Shown: piece by piece, positions 9,774 through 18,648 of the stretch
Layout of the letters: the number at the start of each line of letters is the position of its first letter
Position numbering within the stretch: position 1 is the stretch's first letter
Assembly (NCBI GenBank): GCA_017416705.1
Contig: JAFQBG010000010.1
Coordinates: 124,001-188,000, forward strand
Source of the DNA: Bacteroidaceae bacterium
GTDB lineage: Bacteria > Bacteroidota > Bacteroidia > Bacteroidales > Bacteroidaceae
Reading direction: 5' to 3'
Length of the DNA stretch: 64,000 nucleotides
The notes under the pieces: model-generated
Seen by the model: the letters and a program-made list of their open reading frames with translations, nothing else
The model's database searches: none
What the model was told of the DNA's origin: nothing
Made by a program: the position numbers and the translations under genes

Positions 9774-10529
9774 ATGGAGAATTTGATAGAAATAAAAAAC
9801 CTTCATGCCCGCATCGACGGCAAAGAAATATTAAAAGGAATAAACCTGACAGTGAAACCCGGCGAAGTACACGCCATCATGGGACCAAACGGCTCGGGCA
9901 AAAGCACCCTGAGCAACGTACTTGTGGGACACCCGGCCTACACAGTCACCGAAGGAGAGATAATATACAAAGGAAAGGACCTGTTATCGTTGTCGCCCGA
10001 GGACCGCAGTCACGAGGGCATATTCCTCTCGTTCCAATACCCTGTTGAAATATCGGGAGTGAGCATGACAAATTTCATGCGTGCCGCCATAAACGCCAAA
10101 CGCGAATACCATGGCCAGCCGGCAATGAGCGCAGGCGATTTTCTTAAAATGATGCGCGAGAAACGCGCCCTCGTCAGTTTAGACAGCAAGCTGGCCAACC
10201 GTTCGGTGAACGAAGGGTTCAGCGGAGGCGAAAAAAAGCGCAACGAGATATTCCAGATGGCAATGCTCGAGCCCACGTTCAGCATCCTCGACGAAACCGA
10301 CTCGGGGCTGGACATAGACGCGCTGCGCATTGTAGCCGACGGTGTAAACAAACTGAAAAGAGCCGACACATCGACCCTTGTTATCACCCACTACCAAAGA
10401 CTGTTAGACTACATAAAGCCCGATATTGTACACGTACTGTACAATGGACAAATAGTAAAAACTGCCGGTCCCGAGCTTGCGCTCGAATTGGAAGAGCGCG
10501 GATACGACTGGATTAAAAATCCTCAATAA
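9774..10529 (+). CDS. Fe-S cluster assembly ATPase SufC
   Basis: ABC-type ATPase (251 aa) of the SufBCD complex. Walker A GPNGSGKS is at residues 37-44, the signature is FSGGEKKRNEIF, and the Walker B region ILDETDSGLDIDAL is the version diagnostic of SufC. The H-loop histidine is in VITHYQRLLDYI. No membrane domain, as expected for this soluble ABC protein. Located 16 nt after sufB and 7 nt before sufD. Confidence 0.97.
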   Translation: MENLIEIKNLHARIDGKEILKGINLTVKPGEVHAIMGPNGSGKSTLSNVLVGHPAYTVTEGEIIYKGKDLLSLSPEDRSHEGIFLSFQYPVEISGVSMTNFMRAAINAKREYHGQPAMSAGDFLKMMREKRALVSLDSKLANRSVNEGFSGGEKKRNEIFQMAMLEPTFSILDETDSGLDIDALRIVADGVNKLKRADTSTLVITHYQRLLDYIKPDIVHVLYNGQIVKTAGPELALELEERGYDWIKNPQ

Positions 10530-10536
10530 CTAAGCA

Positions 10537-11880
10537 ATGAGCAACGAAAAAGAATACATAGAAATTTTCGAACAGCACCGCAATATTATCGAGGAGAATT
10601 GTGCGCCGCTATTGAACGAAAAACGCACAGCAGCCTTTGAAAAATTCAAAGCAAGCGGGTTCCCCACAAGAAACGACGAGGCATATCGTCGTTCCGATGT
10701 AGGTAAACAGTTTCAAACCAACTATGGAATGAACCTGCGTCGCATCGACATGAAAAGCAATGCCAACGACCTTTTCATGTGCGACGTGCCCAACCTTAAA
10801 GCAAGGCCGGAATATATACTCAACGACAGCTATATACCCACACAACAAGCAACCGCCGACCACACATCGGGAGTTTTCATAGGCAGTCTGAACGAATATG
10901 CCCGCAGCAACAGCGATGCAATAGCACCCTACTACAATGCGCTTGCCCAGAAGGGCGACAGCATAGTGCAATTCAATACAGCCTTTGTGCAAGACGGAGC
11001 ATGTATTGTCATCCCAAAAGGGGTTGAGATAACCGAAACCATACAATTGGTGACATTGCTACACTCCAATATAGATATATTGAACAACCGCCGTCTGCTC
11101 ATCGTGTTGCACGAGAACGCAAAAGCCAATATACTATTGTGCGACCATGCGTCGAACGAGCACACCACCATGTCAACACAGGTGACAGAGATATATCTGG
11201 GCAAGGGAGCAAGCCTGAACCTATACGAGCTTGAAGATACCGACAAGAACAACAGCCGTCTTGCCCATCTGTTTGTGCAGCAAGAGAGCGACAGCCAATT
11301 CAACCACAGCAACATAACGCTCACCAACGGATTTACCCGTAACGCCATCAATGTGACACTAATCGGAAGCGGAGCACACGCCAACCTGACAGGCCTTGCT
11401 ATATGCGACAAGGAGCAACACACCGCCAACAACACAGTGATAGAGCATGTGGCAAGCAACTGCACAAGCAACGAGCTATACAAATACATACTCGATGAAA
11501 AATCGACGGGAGTGTTCAACGGCAAAATACATATACACCCCGATGCACAACACACCGCATCGCAACAGACCAACCGCAACCTATGCCTCACCGACTGCGC
11601 CCGCATGTACGCCCAGCCGCAATTGGAGATATATGCCGACGACATCAAGTGCAGTCATGGTTCCACTGTGGGACAGTTAGACGAAAACGCCCTGTTCTAC
11701 ATGCAACAACGTGGAATACCCAAGAACGAGGCACGCAACCTGCTGATGTTCGCATTTGCAGGCGAGGTAATAGAGAACATCGACATAGACGCGCTGCGCG
11801 ACCGTCTGCACATACTCATAGAGAAACGTTTTCGTGGCGAACTGAACAAATGCAAAGGCTGTTCGCTATGCAAAAAATAA
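10537..11880 (+). CDS. Fe-S cluster assembly protein SufD
   Basis: SufB paralogue completing the SufBCD scaffold (447 aa). The N-terminal helical part (about 1-120) is divergent. The beta-helix core and C-terminus carry CIVIPKGVEITETIQL and KCSHGSTVGQLDENALFYMQQRGI, the SufD counterpart of the SufC-binding motif. It ends in a small cysteine cluster, CKGCSLCKK. Co-transcribed between sufC and sufS. Confidence 0.95.
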   Translation: MSNEKEYIEIFEQHRNIIEENCAPLLNEKRTAAFEKFKASGFPTRNDEAYRRSDVGKQFQTNYGMNLRRIDMKSNANDLFMCDVPNLKARPEYILNDSYIPTQQATADHTSGVFIGSLNEYARSNSDAIAPYYNALAQKGDSIVQFNTAFVQDGACIVIPKGVEITETIQLVTLLHSNIDILNNRRLLIVLHENAKANILLCDHASNEHTTMSTQVTEIYLGKGASLNLYELEDTDKNNSRLAHLFVQQESDSQFNHSNITLTNGFTRNAINVTLIGSGAHANLTGLAICDKEQHTANNTVIEHVASNCTSNELYKYILDEKSTGVFNGKIHIHPDAQHTASQQTNRNLCLTDCARMYAQPQLEIYADDIKCSHGSTVGQLDENALFYMQQRGIPKNEARNLLMFAFAGEVIENIDIDALRDRLHILIEKRFRGELNKCKGCSLCKK

Positions 11881-11890
11881 TACTACCGAA

Positions 11891-13102
11891 ATGCTCAACG
11901 CCAACGACATACGCAAGCAATTCCCCATACTCGACCAAACGATATACGGCAAACCGCTTATATATTTGGACAATGCAGCCACCACACAAAAGCCTTTGTG
12001 CGTAACCGACTGCATAGCAACGTCGTACAATGAAATAAACTCCAATGTACACAGGGGCATACACCACCTGTCGCAAATTGCCACCGAGCAGTTCGAGGCA
12101 GCACGTGGCAAAGTGGCCACATTCATAAATGCACAGCGCAGCCACGAAATCATATTCACACGCGGCACCACCGAAAGCATCAACCTTGTGGCAACATCGT
12201 TTGGCAACACATTCATAAACCAAGGCGACGAGATAGTCATATCCACAATGGAGCACCACAGCAACATTGTGCCATGGCAGATGTTATGCCAACGCACGGG
12301 AGCCAAACTAAGGGTGGTGCCACTCACCCACGACCTGCGGTTCGACTTCGACGCCTACAAAAACCGTCTGAACGAAAAAACCCGCCTTGTGAGCGTTACA
12401 CACGTGTCCAACGTGCTTGGCACCATAAACCCCATAAAGGAAATTATAGAAACGGCACACAGCCACGGCATACCGGTGCTGGTAGATGCCGCCCAAAGCA
12501 GCCCACACATAAAGACAGATGTACAAGCCATGGATGCCGATTTTTTGGCATTTAGCGGACACAAAATGTACGGCCCCACAGGAATAGGCGTGCTATACGG
12601 AAAGGAAAAATGGCTCAACGCCATGCAGCCCTATCAATTTGGTGGCGAAATGATACAGACGGTGCATTTCGAAAAGACCACCTTCAACGAACTGCCATAC
12701 AAATTCGAGGCAGGCACCCCCAACTACATCGGTGCCATCGCATTGGGCACAGCCATAGATTTCATTCAAGCCATAGGCATGGAAAATATTGCCGCACACG
12801 AGAGCGCACTGACACGCTACACTGTGGAACGCCTGAAAGAGATAGACAACATGCGCATATTCGGCACACCCGACGGGGCAGCAATATCGTTCCTTGTAGG
12901 CGACATACACCCTGCCGACATGGGTACGTTGCTCGACCGTTTAGGCATAGCCATACGCACAGGGCACCACTGCGCCCAGCCGCTCATCGACTACATAGGC
13001 ATACCCGGAACGGTACGCGCGTCGTTTGCCATGTACAACACCAAGGAGGAGGCCGACGTGCTCATCGATGGCATAAAGCGTGTAGCAAAAATGTTTGGAT
13101 AG
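11891..13102 (+). CDS. Cysteine desulfurase SufS (SufS/CsdA type)
   Basis: PLP enzyme that takes sulfur from L-cysteine and delivers it as a persulfide for Fe-S assembly. At 403 aa it has normal length. PLP-binding Lys225 is in FSGHKMYGPTG, the catalytic Cys361 is in RTGHHCAQP, and LDNAATTQKP is at the N-terminus. The Cys context without a long extension marks it as group II (SufS) rather than IscS. No sufE or sufU is adjacent. The rnhB start is 6 nt downstream. Confidence 0.96.
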   Translation: MLNANDIRKQFPILDQTIYGKPLIYLDNAATTQKPLCVTDCIATSYNEINSNVHRGIHHLSQIATEQFEAARGKVATFINAQRSHEIIFTRGTTESINLVATSFGNTFINQGDEIVISTMEHHSNIVPWQMLCQRTGAKLRVVPLTHDLRFDFDAYKNRLNEKTRLVSVTHVSNVLGTINPIKEIIETAHSHGIPVLVDAAQSSPHIKTDVQAMDADFLAFSGHKMYGPTGIGVLYGKEKWLNAMQPYQFGGEMIQTVHFEKTTFNELPYKFEAGTPNYIGAIALGTAIDFIQAIGMENIAAHESALTRYTVERLKEIDNMRIFGTPDGAAISFLVGDIHPADMGTLLDRLGIAIRTGHHCAQPLIDYIGIPGTVRASFAMYNTKEEADVLIDGIKRVAKMFG

Positions 13103-13108
13103 AGAGCC

Positions 13109-13726
13109 ATGCTGAAACCATATATGAACATAGGGGTTGTGGAGGCAGGATGCGACGAGGCTGGACGCGGCTGCTTGGCAGGCGACGTATATGCCGCAGC
13201 CGTTATATTGCCCGAGGGGTTTAACAATGCCATGCTTAACGACTCGAAACAGCTCACCGAGAGCCGACGCTATGCGTTGCGCGAGGTCATAGAGCGCGAG
13301 GCCGTCGCATGGGCTGTGGGTGTGGTCACCGCCAAGGAGATAGACCGCATAAATATACTGCGTGCCTCCATACTTGCCATGCATCGCGCAGTGGAGAAAC
13401 TGAGCATACGGCCCCAACACCTGCTTATAGATGGCAATAAATTCAACCCCTACCCCGGCATACCACACACCACGGTGGTAAAGGGCGATGCCACCTACAT
13501 GAGCATAGCGGCGGCATCGGTGCTTGCAAAAACATACCGCGACGACTACATGCTGGCGCTTGCCAAGGAGTACCCCATGTACGACTGGCAAAGCAATAAA
13601 GGCTACCCCACAGCCAAACATCGTGCCGCAATAAGGGAATATGGCACAACGCCCCACCACAGACTCAGCTACAACCTATTGGGCGAGGAGCCACGCCAAT
13701 TGGAATTTAATTTCGACGAGCTATAA
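13109..13726 (+). CDS. Ribonuclease HII
   Basis: Removes ribonucleotides and RNA-DNA hybrids in DNA (205 aa). The catalytic DE motif is in [20 protein letters not shown] (about residues 13-32), LNDSKQLT follows, and further acidic residues lie in LLIDGNKF and [20 protein letters not shown]. Two ATGs are possible (13109, 13124); the first is kept because it is 6 nt from the sufS stop. Probably the last gene of the suf transcript. Confidence 0.95.
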   Translation: MLKPYMNIGVVEAGCDEAGRGCLAGDVYAAAVILPEGFNNAMLNDSKQLTESRRYALREVIEREAVAWAVGVVTAKEIDRINILRASILAMHRAVEKLSIRPQHLLIDGNKFNPYPGIPHTTVVKGDATYMSIAAASVLAKTYRDDYMLALAKEYPMYDWQSNKGYPTAKHRAAIREYGTTPHHRLSYNLLGEEPRQLEFNFDEL

Positions 13727-13857
13727 AACAGCGCAAATACAAAAACCATCCACTTTCTCATAGTTAGCGTATTCGCATATACAAGCGCATATGTTTTTTC
13801 ATTTTTTTTCGGTTATTCATATAAAGTAAATTTTAAATTGTAATAATTTTAAGAAGA

Positions 13858-13890
13858 TTTGGCTATAATTAATAATATTAATTATATTTG
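13858..13890 (+). promoter_or_regulatory. Candidate promoter at the head of the tandem repeat
   Basis: TTTG at 13858-13861, 21 nt, then TATATTTG at 13883-13890 (-7 match). The same TATATTTG recurs at 13966 and 14049, each 83 bp apart, but without an equally good -33 element. Confidence 0.5.
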
Positions 13891-14048
13891 ATATAAATAT
13901 CGAATATTTTGAGCACTCGCTGTGAAAAATATTGAAGTAAACTTCATATTTTTCGCTCGTTTATATATATTTGATATAAATATCGAATATTTTGAGCACT
14001 CGCTGTGAAAAATATTGAAGTAAACTTCATATTTTTCGCTCGTTTATA
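13883..14048 (+). repeat. Exact 83-bp tandem duplication of a promoter/hairpin element
   Basis: Two identical 83-bp units (13883-13965 and 13966-14048) are followed by the first 8 bases (TATATTTG) of a third. Each unit has a TAnnTTTG motif, the palindrome GATATAAATATC, GAGCACTCGCTG, then a hairpin GAAAAATATtGAAG-taaa-CTTCATATTTTTC and CGCTCGTTT. A diverged copy lies at 53423-53501 and a more distant one at 18259-18337. The 416-bp gap between rnhB and the sialidase holds no ORF. Confidence 0.9.
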
Positions 14049-14142
14049 TATATTTGCAATAAATTGTGGATACTATGCGGTAATATGCCGTTGCAAATAG
14101 ATTAAAAAATCACAAAATACTAACTTTATTAAAATTTAATTT

Positions 14143-17100
14143 ATGAAAAAAACTCTAACTCTATTTATTGCTCTATTACTATGTGCGGCTGCCCCAAGCA
14201 TGGCAAGCGTCACACGTGCATCGAGCGGCAATGGGGACAGCCCATTCAAAACCACCACCATTACAGATGGTCAGTTTGCTCCCACAACAACATGGTACCT
14301 CATACGCTTAGGCGAGGGTGGCGCACTGCTCAACGACAACGATGGCGCCGACTATATGGCAATAGGACGAGCTACAACATCGTACGAGGACAAAGACCTA
14401 TGGTGCTTCACCGGTAATAACGACGAGGGTTATTCCATATATAACAAACAGGCAGGTGCCACCAAGGTACTTGCATCGTCAAGCACCATGACAACACTTG
14501 CCGGGTTCAGTGGCACAGGCGGTTCCACCTACCCCACCATGCAAACAGAGGGTGAATTGCCCGCCGGCTACATAGGCAAATGGTATTTCACCGAATCGAC
14601 AGACATAGCGGACGTAGAAGGATGGTACATGAAACTGCAAGGCACCAACTACGCAGTGAACAATTTCGGTGGCAATGGCAAATTGGCTTTTTGGGTGGAA
14701 GGAACAGACAAAAACTCGACAGTATATTTCGAGGCTGCAACCCAAAGCGTGGAAATTCTTGTATCAGGTGGTACATGGACTGCCAGCAACCAAAACGGCA
14801 CATGGCACTCAAAATGGGAGAGCAACGACATTGACGGCCTCTCATTTGCCACAAGCGCCAATAACATGACCGCATCGGGCGACTACATAGCAGGCTACTC
14901 GGGATTATCGCAAAGCTCCACCTACACACTGACAGTACCCGAAGGATACGTAGTGACAAACATCAGTTTCGGCTACACGAACACCGATACCGGTTCGCAC
15001 ACCATTAATTTGTCGATAGAGGGCCGTACACTGACATCGACATCGACATTGCAGAATATCAGTATCGACATCGAGGACCCCGAACGCACCATCACATTCA
15101 CCCAGACAGGTGTAAACAAAGGTATCACATTCTCGGACTTCATAGTAACCTATGCACCCGACACCGAGGAGCCCGAGCCATGCTTCGAGGTATTCCCCAC
15201 CATGACATCGGCTGACATACCATACAGAATACCCGCAATTGCCACAGCGCACAACGGCGACTTGATAGCAGTTGCCGACTACCGTCACAGCCGCGCCGAT
15301 ATTGGTATGGCTACTAACGGCCGCATCGACCTTCGCGCACGTATCAGCAAGGACAACGGAAAGAACTGGGGCGAGATATTCGACATAGTGCAAGGACAGG
15401 GCGCAGCCGGAGTAAACACCCCCGGACAGATGTATGTGGGATTTGGCGACCCCTGTATCGTTGCCGACCGCGAGAGCGACAGAGTGCTTGTAATAAGCTG
15501 CTCGGGCAACGTTTCGTTCCCCAACGGAACACGAAACAACCACCAAGGTATAGCTCATTTTTACAGCTATGACAATGGCGAGACATGGAGCGACCCCGTT
15601 GACCGTTCCGAGAGCATCTACTCGCAGTTCGACAACTCGCCCTATGGCCCTGTGCGCGCCATGTTCGTTGGTTCGGGCAAGATTTCTCAAAGTAAATATA
15701 TTAAGGTAAAAGACTACTATCGTCTGTACTGCGCAGTGCTTGTAAAAGACGTCAATAGCACACACATCAATTTCGTTCTGTACAGCGATGACTTCGGCGA
15801 AAGCTGGACAGTGCTTGGCGGCCCCGACATAGCACCCATACCCGGTGGTGCCGACGAACCCAAAGCCGACGAGCTCCCCGACGGTTCTGTCATAGTAAGT
15901 TCACGCGTAACAGGCGGACGCCACTACAACATATTCAGCTACACCGATGCCAAAGCAGCCAAGGGCTCATGGGGCACATACCGCACATCGAACAACAGCA
16001 CAAGTGGCGTAGTAGCTGTAAACAACAGTACAAACGGCGAAATTATCACAGTGCCTGTGACACGCAAAGCCGACAACAAACCCATGTACCTATTCCTGCA
16101 ATCGGTACCCTTTGGCTCGGGACGCGCCAACGTTGGTATCTACTACAAGGAATTGGAGAGTCTGAACGACTTCGTAAATGCCGACAGCATATCATTCAAC
16201 TGGGACGGCAGACACCAATCGAGCAAGCTATCCTCGGCCTACTCCACACTATGCTGGCAACAAGATAACACACTTGCCTTCTTATACGAGGAAGACACCT
16301 ACGGCACAAGCGGCGGTGGCTACACCATTGTTTACAAAAATTATAGCATAGAGCAAATAACCGATAGCGCATACACCTACAACCCCAACATCGACGACAT
16401 GGAATTTGTTGCCAACAGCGCTGATGTTAAATTGAACATCCTTGGCATAGACGAGAACAACAACTACGTAGGTTGCATTTTAGGTTCCTCGGTCGACAAT
16501 ATAAATTCCGTCATCGACACCTACAAGAGCGAACCCACATACGACAACTACCAAGCAATAAACAACGCCATACAAAATGCGGCTACTGCCGAAATTGTAC
16601 CCGGCACATGGTATCGTCTTCGTAATTTTGCTCGCAGCAACAGTACATTATACATAAAGCCCGAGGCATCGCGCATGACAGCAGGTACATCGAACCTTAG
16701 CAATGCCGACCAGTTGCTGTCGTTCGTACCGGCAACAGAGGATGGCACATACTACCTGTATAACGGCAACTACCAATACTACTTAGGCCCTCTTGGAGCA
16801 AACGAGACACAGCCCATAGTAACCACAAGCACAAGTGACGCCGGTGTATGGTCACTCATCACACGCAAGAATGGAAAAAGTTCCTTGGTGTGCGAAAACA
16901 GGACAGGCACCAACGTTGGCTTGCACTTGGCAGGCGACAACGTACGCCTTGTGCCTTGGACAGCCGACAGCGAAGCCTCGCTATGGTACATAGAGCCGGT
17001 CGATGAGTACCCTGTACGCATCGAGGAGTATGCAGCAGTGAACTATCCGTTTGCATACAACGTGCCCGAGGGAGTAACAGCCTACACCGCCGGCGAAGTT

Positions 17101-17544
17101 TCGATGGTAGAAGGCGTAGAGTATGTAACCATCACCGCAATTGAGAACGGCTTTGTTCCTGCCAACACCGCAGTTATATTGGAGGCAGCAAGCGGCACCT
17201 ACAACCTGCTCGTTAGCAATGCCGACACCGAATCGTTGGCAACCCAACTGAGCGGCACACTGAAATCGGCAACAGTTAGCGGTTCCAATGTGTACACCCT
17301 CAATGGCAGCGTATTCACAAAGCGTACAACAACAAGCGGCACCATTGCAGCCAACACTGCATACTACACCGCCGACAGTAGCGCAAGCGAACTACCGTTC
17401 CAAAATCTCACAACCGGCATACAGGATGTTCTTGGCGACAACAACAAACCCGTCAAGTTCTACGACCTTAACGGATGCGAAGTAAGCAAGCCCACACGCG
17501 GCATATATATCACATCCAACGGCAAAAAAGTATTTGTGAAATAA
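14143..17544 (+). CDS. Secreted exo-alpha-sialidase (GH33) with N-terminal accessory domain and C-terminal sorting signal
   Basis: Predicted to remove terminal sialic acids from host glycans. The protein is 1133 aa. A signal peptide spans about 1-22. The N-terminal 23-340 appear to be carbohydrate-binding or beta-sandwich modules. The catalytic domain begins with YRIP (361-364, arginine-triad residue) followed by ADYRHSRADIG. Asp boxes are SKDNGKNWG (about 402), SYDNGETWS (about 475) and SDDFGESWT (about 548). The Glu/Arg pair lies in ADEPKADELPDGSVIVSSR, and the Tyr nucleophile is probably in SAYSTLCW. A C-terminal module (about 820-1040) with WYRLRNF and WYIEPV resembles a ricin-type fold. 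The end (YDLNGCEV...RGIYITSNGKKVFVK) is a type IX secretion/C-terminal sorting-like motif. Transcribed from the tandem-repeat region. I do not see other sialic acid genes beside it. Confidence 0.88.
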   Translation: MKKTLTLFIALLLCAAAPSMASVTRASSGNGDSPFKTTTITDGQFAPTTTWYLIRLGEGGALLNDNDGADYMAIGRATTSYEDKDLWCFTGNNDEGYSIYNKQAGATKVLASSSTMTTLAGFSGTGGSTYPTMQTEGELPAGYIGKWYFTESTDIADVEGWYMKLQGTNYAVNNFGGNGKLAFWVEGTDKNSTVYFEAATQSVEILVSGGTWTASNQNGTWHSKWESNDIDGLSFATSANNMTASGDYIAGYSGLSQSSTYTLTVPEGYVVTNISFGYTNTDTGSHTINLSIEGRTLTSTSTLQNISIDIEDPERTITFTQTGVNKGITFSDFIVTYAPDTEEPEPCFEVFPTMTSADIPYRIPAIATAHNGDLIAVADYRHSRADIGMATNGRIDLRARISKDNGKNWGEIFDIVQGQGAAGVNTPGQMYVGFGDPCIVADRESDRVLVISCSGNVSFPNGTRNNHQGIAHFYSYDNGETWSDPVDRSESIYSQFDNSPYGPVRAMFVGSGKISQSKYIKVKDYYRLYCAVLVKDVNSTHINFVLYSDDFGESWTVLGGPDIAPIPGGADEPKADELPDGSVIVSSRVTGGRHYNIFSYTDAKAAKGSWGTYRTSNNSTSGVVAVNNSTNGEIITVPVTRKADNKPMYLFLQSVPFGSGRANVGIYYKELESLNDFVNADSISFNWDGRHQSSKLSSAYSTLCWQQDNTLAFLYEEDTYGTSGGGYTIVYKNYSIEQITDSAYTYNPNIDDMEFVANSADVKLNILGIDENNNYVGCILGSSVDNINSVIDTYKSEPTYDNYQAINNAIQNAATAEIVPGTWYRLRNFARSNSTLYIKPEASRMTAGTSNLSNADQLLSFVPATEDGTYYLYNGNYQYYLGPLGANETQPIVTTSTSDAGVWSLITRKNGKSSLVCENRTGTNVGLHLAGDNVRLVPWTADSEASLWYIEPVDEYPVRIEEYAAVNYPFAYNVPEGVTAYTAGEVSMVEGVEYVTITAIENGFVPANTAVILEAASGTYNLLVSNADTESLATQLSGTLKSATVSGSNVYTLNGSVFTKRTTTSGTIAANTAYYTADSSASELPFQNLTTGIQDVLGDNNKPVKFYDLNGCEVSKPTRGIYITSNGKKVFVK

Positions 17545-17576
17545 GCAACCGTTTTATTAATAAATAGTATTTATAA

Positions 17577-17614
17577 AACTATGCAGCACCTACGTGCTGC
17601 ATAGTTTTTTTTGG
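17577..17614 (+). terminator. Terminator after the sialidase gene
   Basis: A 13-bp perfect stem AACTATGCAGCAC/GTGCTGCATAGTT with a CTAC loop, followed by TTTTTTTTGG. Confidence 0.88.
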
Positions 17615-17730
17615 ATAGATAACAGAGTACAGAGAACAGATGACAGAGTACAGAGTACAGATGACAGAGCAAAGTGGAAAGAGTAAGCAAAATTAACTTC
17701 GTTGATTTTCGGCGGCGTTCGGTTTTTTAG

Positions 17731-17906
17731 TTCTCCCTCGCCGGAGAGGGAGTGGCAGCGACAAAGTCGATGACGAGGGAGTGGAAACAAGAGGAAAAGC
17801 AGAAAGTAGAAAGGAAAAGGTAGAAATAGCAAAATCGCGTGCTGTTGTTTTGTCAACTCCCTCCGAAAAAGCATTTGCTTTTTCTCGTCCCTCTTCAAAG
17901 CGGGAC
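17731..17906. repeat. Composite inverted repeat element, copy A (R1 + spacer + R2)
   Basis: R1 (17731-17784) and R2 (17854-17906) are related sequences in opposite orientation. Each pairs a CTCCCTC block with a TCCCTCTTCRAAGMGGGA-like palindrome. They are joined by a purine-rich spacer, AAGCAGAAAGTAGAAAGGAAAA. In this copy the variable stem of R2 is GAAAAAGC-attt-GCTTTTTC. No coding content. Confidence 0.75.
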
Positions 17907-17949
17907 AGCTATATTGTTTTGCTGTTCAATCCACCAAACATTTGTAAAA

Positions 17950-18130
17950 TTCTCCCTCGCCGGAGAGGGAGTGGCAGCGACGAAGTCGATGACGAGGGAG
18001 TGGAAAACAAGAGAAAAAGCAGAAAGTAGAAAGGAAAAAGCAGAAATAGCAAAATCACTTGCTATGAGTATCTATCAACTCCCTCCGCATTAGTCATCCG
18101 ACTAATGCTCGTCCCTCTTCGAAGAGGGAC
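17950..18130. repeat. Composite inverted repeat element, copy B
   Basis: Same plan as copy A: R1 at 17950-18003, a near-identical purine-rich spacer ending AGAAATAGCAAAATC, and R2 at 18076-18130. The variable stem of R2 is replaced by GCATTAGTC-atcc-GACTAATGC, and the terminal palindrome is TCCCTCTTCGAAGAGGGA. The two copies make up most of the 17615-18235 gap, which holds no convincing gene. Confidence 0.75.
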
Positions 18131-18235
18131 AATTATATTGCTTATACAACGTACCTACTTGCCACCCCACATGAATATAAATATCAACAAACTAAGCAAA
18201 AAATAATCATGCAACCATAATTTATAAAATAATTA

Positions 18236-18266
18236 TTGCTTGGATTATATCTTTTAACTACCTTTG
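18236..18266 (+). promoter_or_regulatory. Promoter of the candidate structured RNA
   Basis: TTG at 18236-18238, exactly 20 nt, then TACCTTTG at 18259-18266. Spacing and both boxes match the Bacteroidetes consensus. Confidence 0.72.
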
Positions 18267-18271
18267 TCCAA

Positions 18272-18603
18272 GCGCGAATGCACACTGCACTGCTGCGAAA
18301 TATTCAAGAAAACTTAATACTTTTTCGTTCGCTTGTTGTTACATTCGCATTGTCCCTGTGGTATCAATCCATAGGAACAGGACATATTAGATTTAGGGCG
18401 TTTAGCAAAATTATCCTCTATTGGAATCTGGACAATTTCGACACTGGGGTAATGAGCAATGAACGTCCGCACCTTGGTATCTATATACCCTTAGCAAGGG
18501 AATATTATATCATTTGGTGTGGGCTTTGCTTATTATCAGTGTCAGGCAGTCCAGAGCCTCAATAGAATAATAAGTTAAAGTTCCCACGCCTTGTTTTTTT
18601 ATT
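18272..18603 (+). ncRNA. Candidate structured RNA (about 330 nt) or long leader of the LRR lipoprotein gene
   Basis: The interval starts just after a good promoter and ends at a strong hairpin with a T-tract. Hairpins seen in order are: CGAAATATTCAAG-aaaa-CTTAATACTTTTTCG near 18296-18327; GGTAT-ctat-ATACC near 18476-18489; CCCTT-agc-AAGGG near 18488-18500; and a stacked terminal hairpin. In that last hairpin GGTGTGGG (18516-18523) pairs with CCCACGCC (18583-18590), CTTT with AAAG, and CTTATTAT (18529-18536) with ATAATAAG (18567-18574). TTGTTTTTTTATT follows. It is not tmRNA (no CCA end or tag frame), not RNase P RNA and not SRP RNA, as the diagnostic cores are missing. I recognise no Rfam family with certainty. 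A 109-aa open frame through it is judged spurious. Confidence 0.6.
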
Positions 18604-18648
18604 AATAGCTTTCTTCGGGGAATTAAGGGGGCAAAAAAAACAAAAATT

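Noticed and set aside
13883-14056. CRISPR array
   Set aside because: There are only two units in direct tandem with no spacers and no cas genes.
14120-14127. TAACTTTA as the sialidase -7 box
   Set aside because: No -33 element lies 19-21 nt upstream, and the start would leave almost no leader; the tandem-repeat boxes fit better.
17590-18093. Open frames of 82-102 aa inside the composite repeats
   Set aside because: They read through inverted repeats and purine runs, on both strands, and are explained by the repeat sequence.
18236-18565. 109-aa open frame across the candidate RNA
   Set aside because: It begins at the promoter -33 TTG, before any plausible transcript start. It runs through strong hairpins and gives a peptide without family resemblance or a normal coding pattern.
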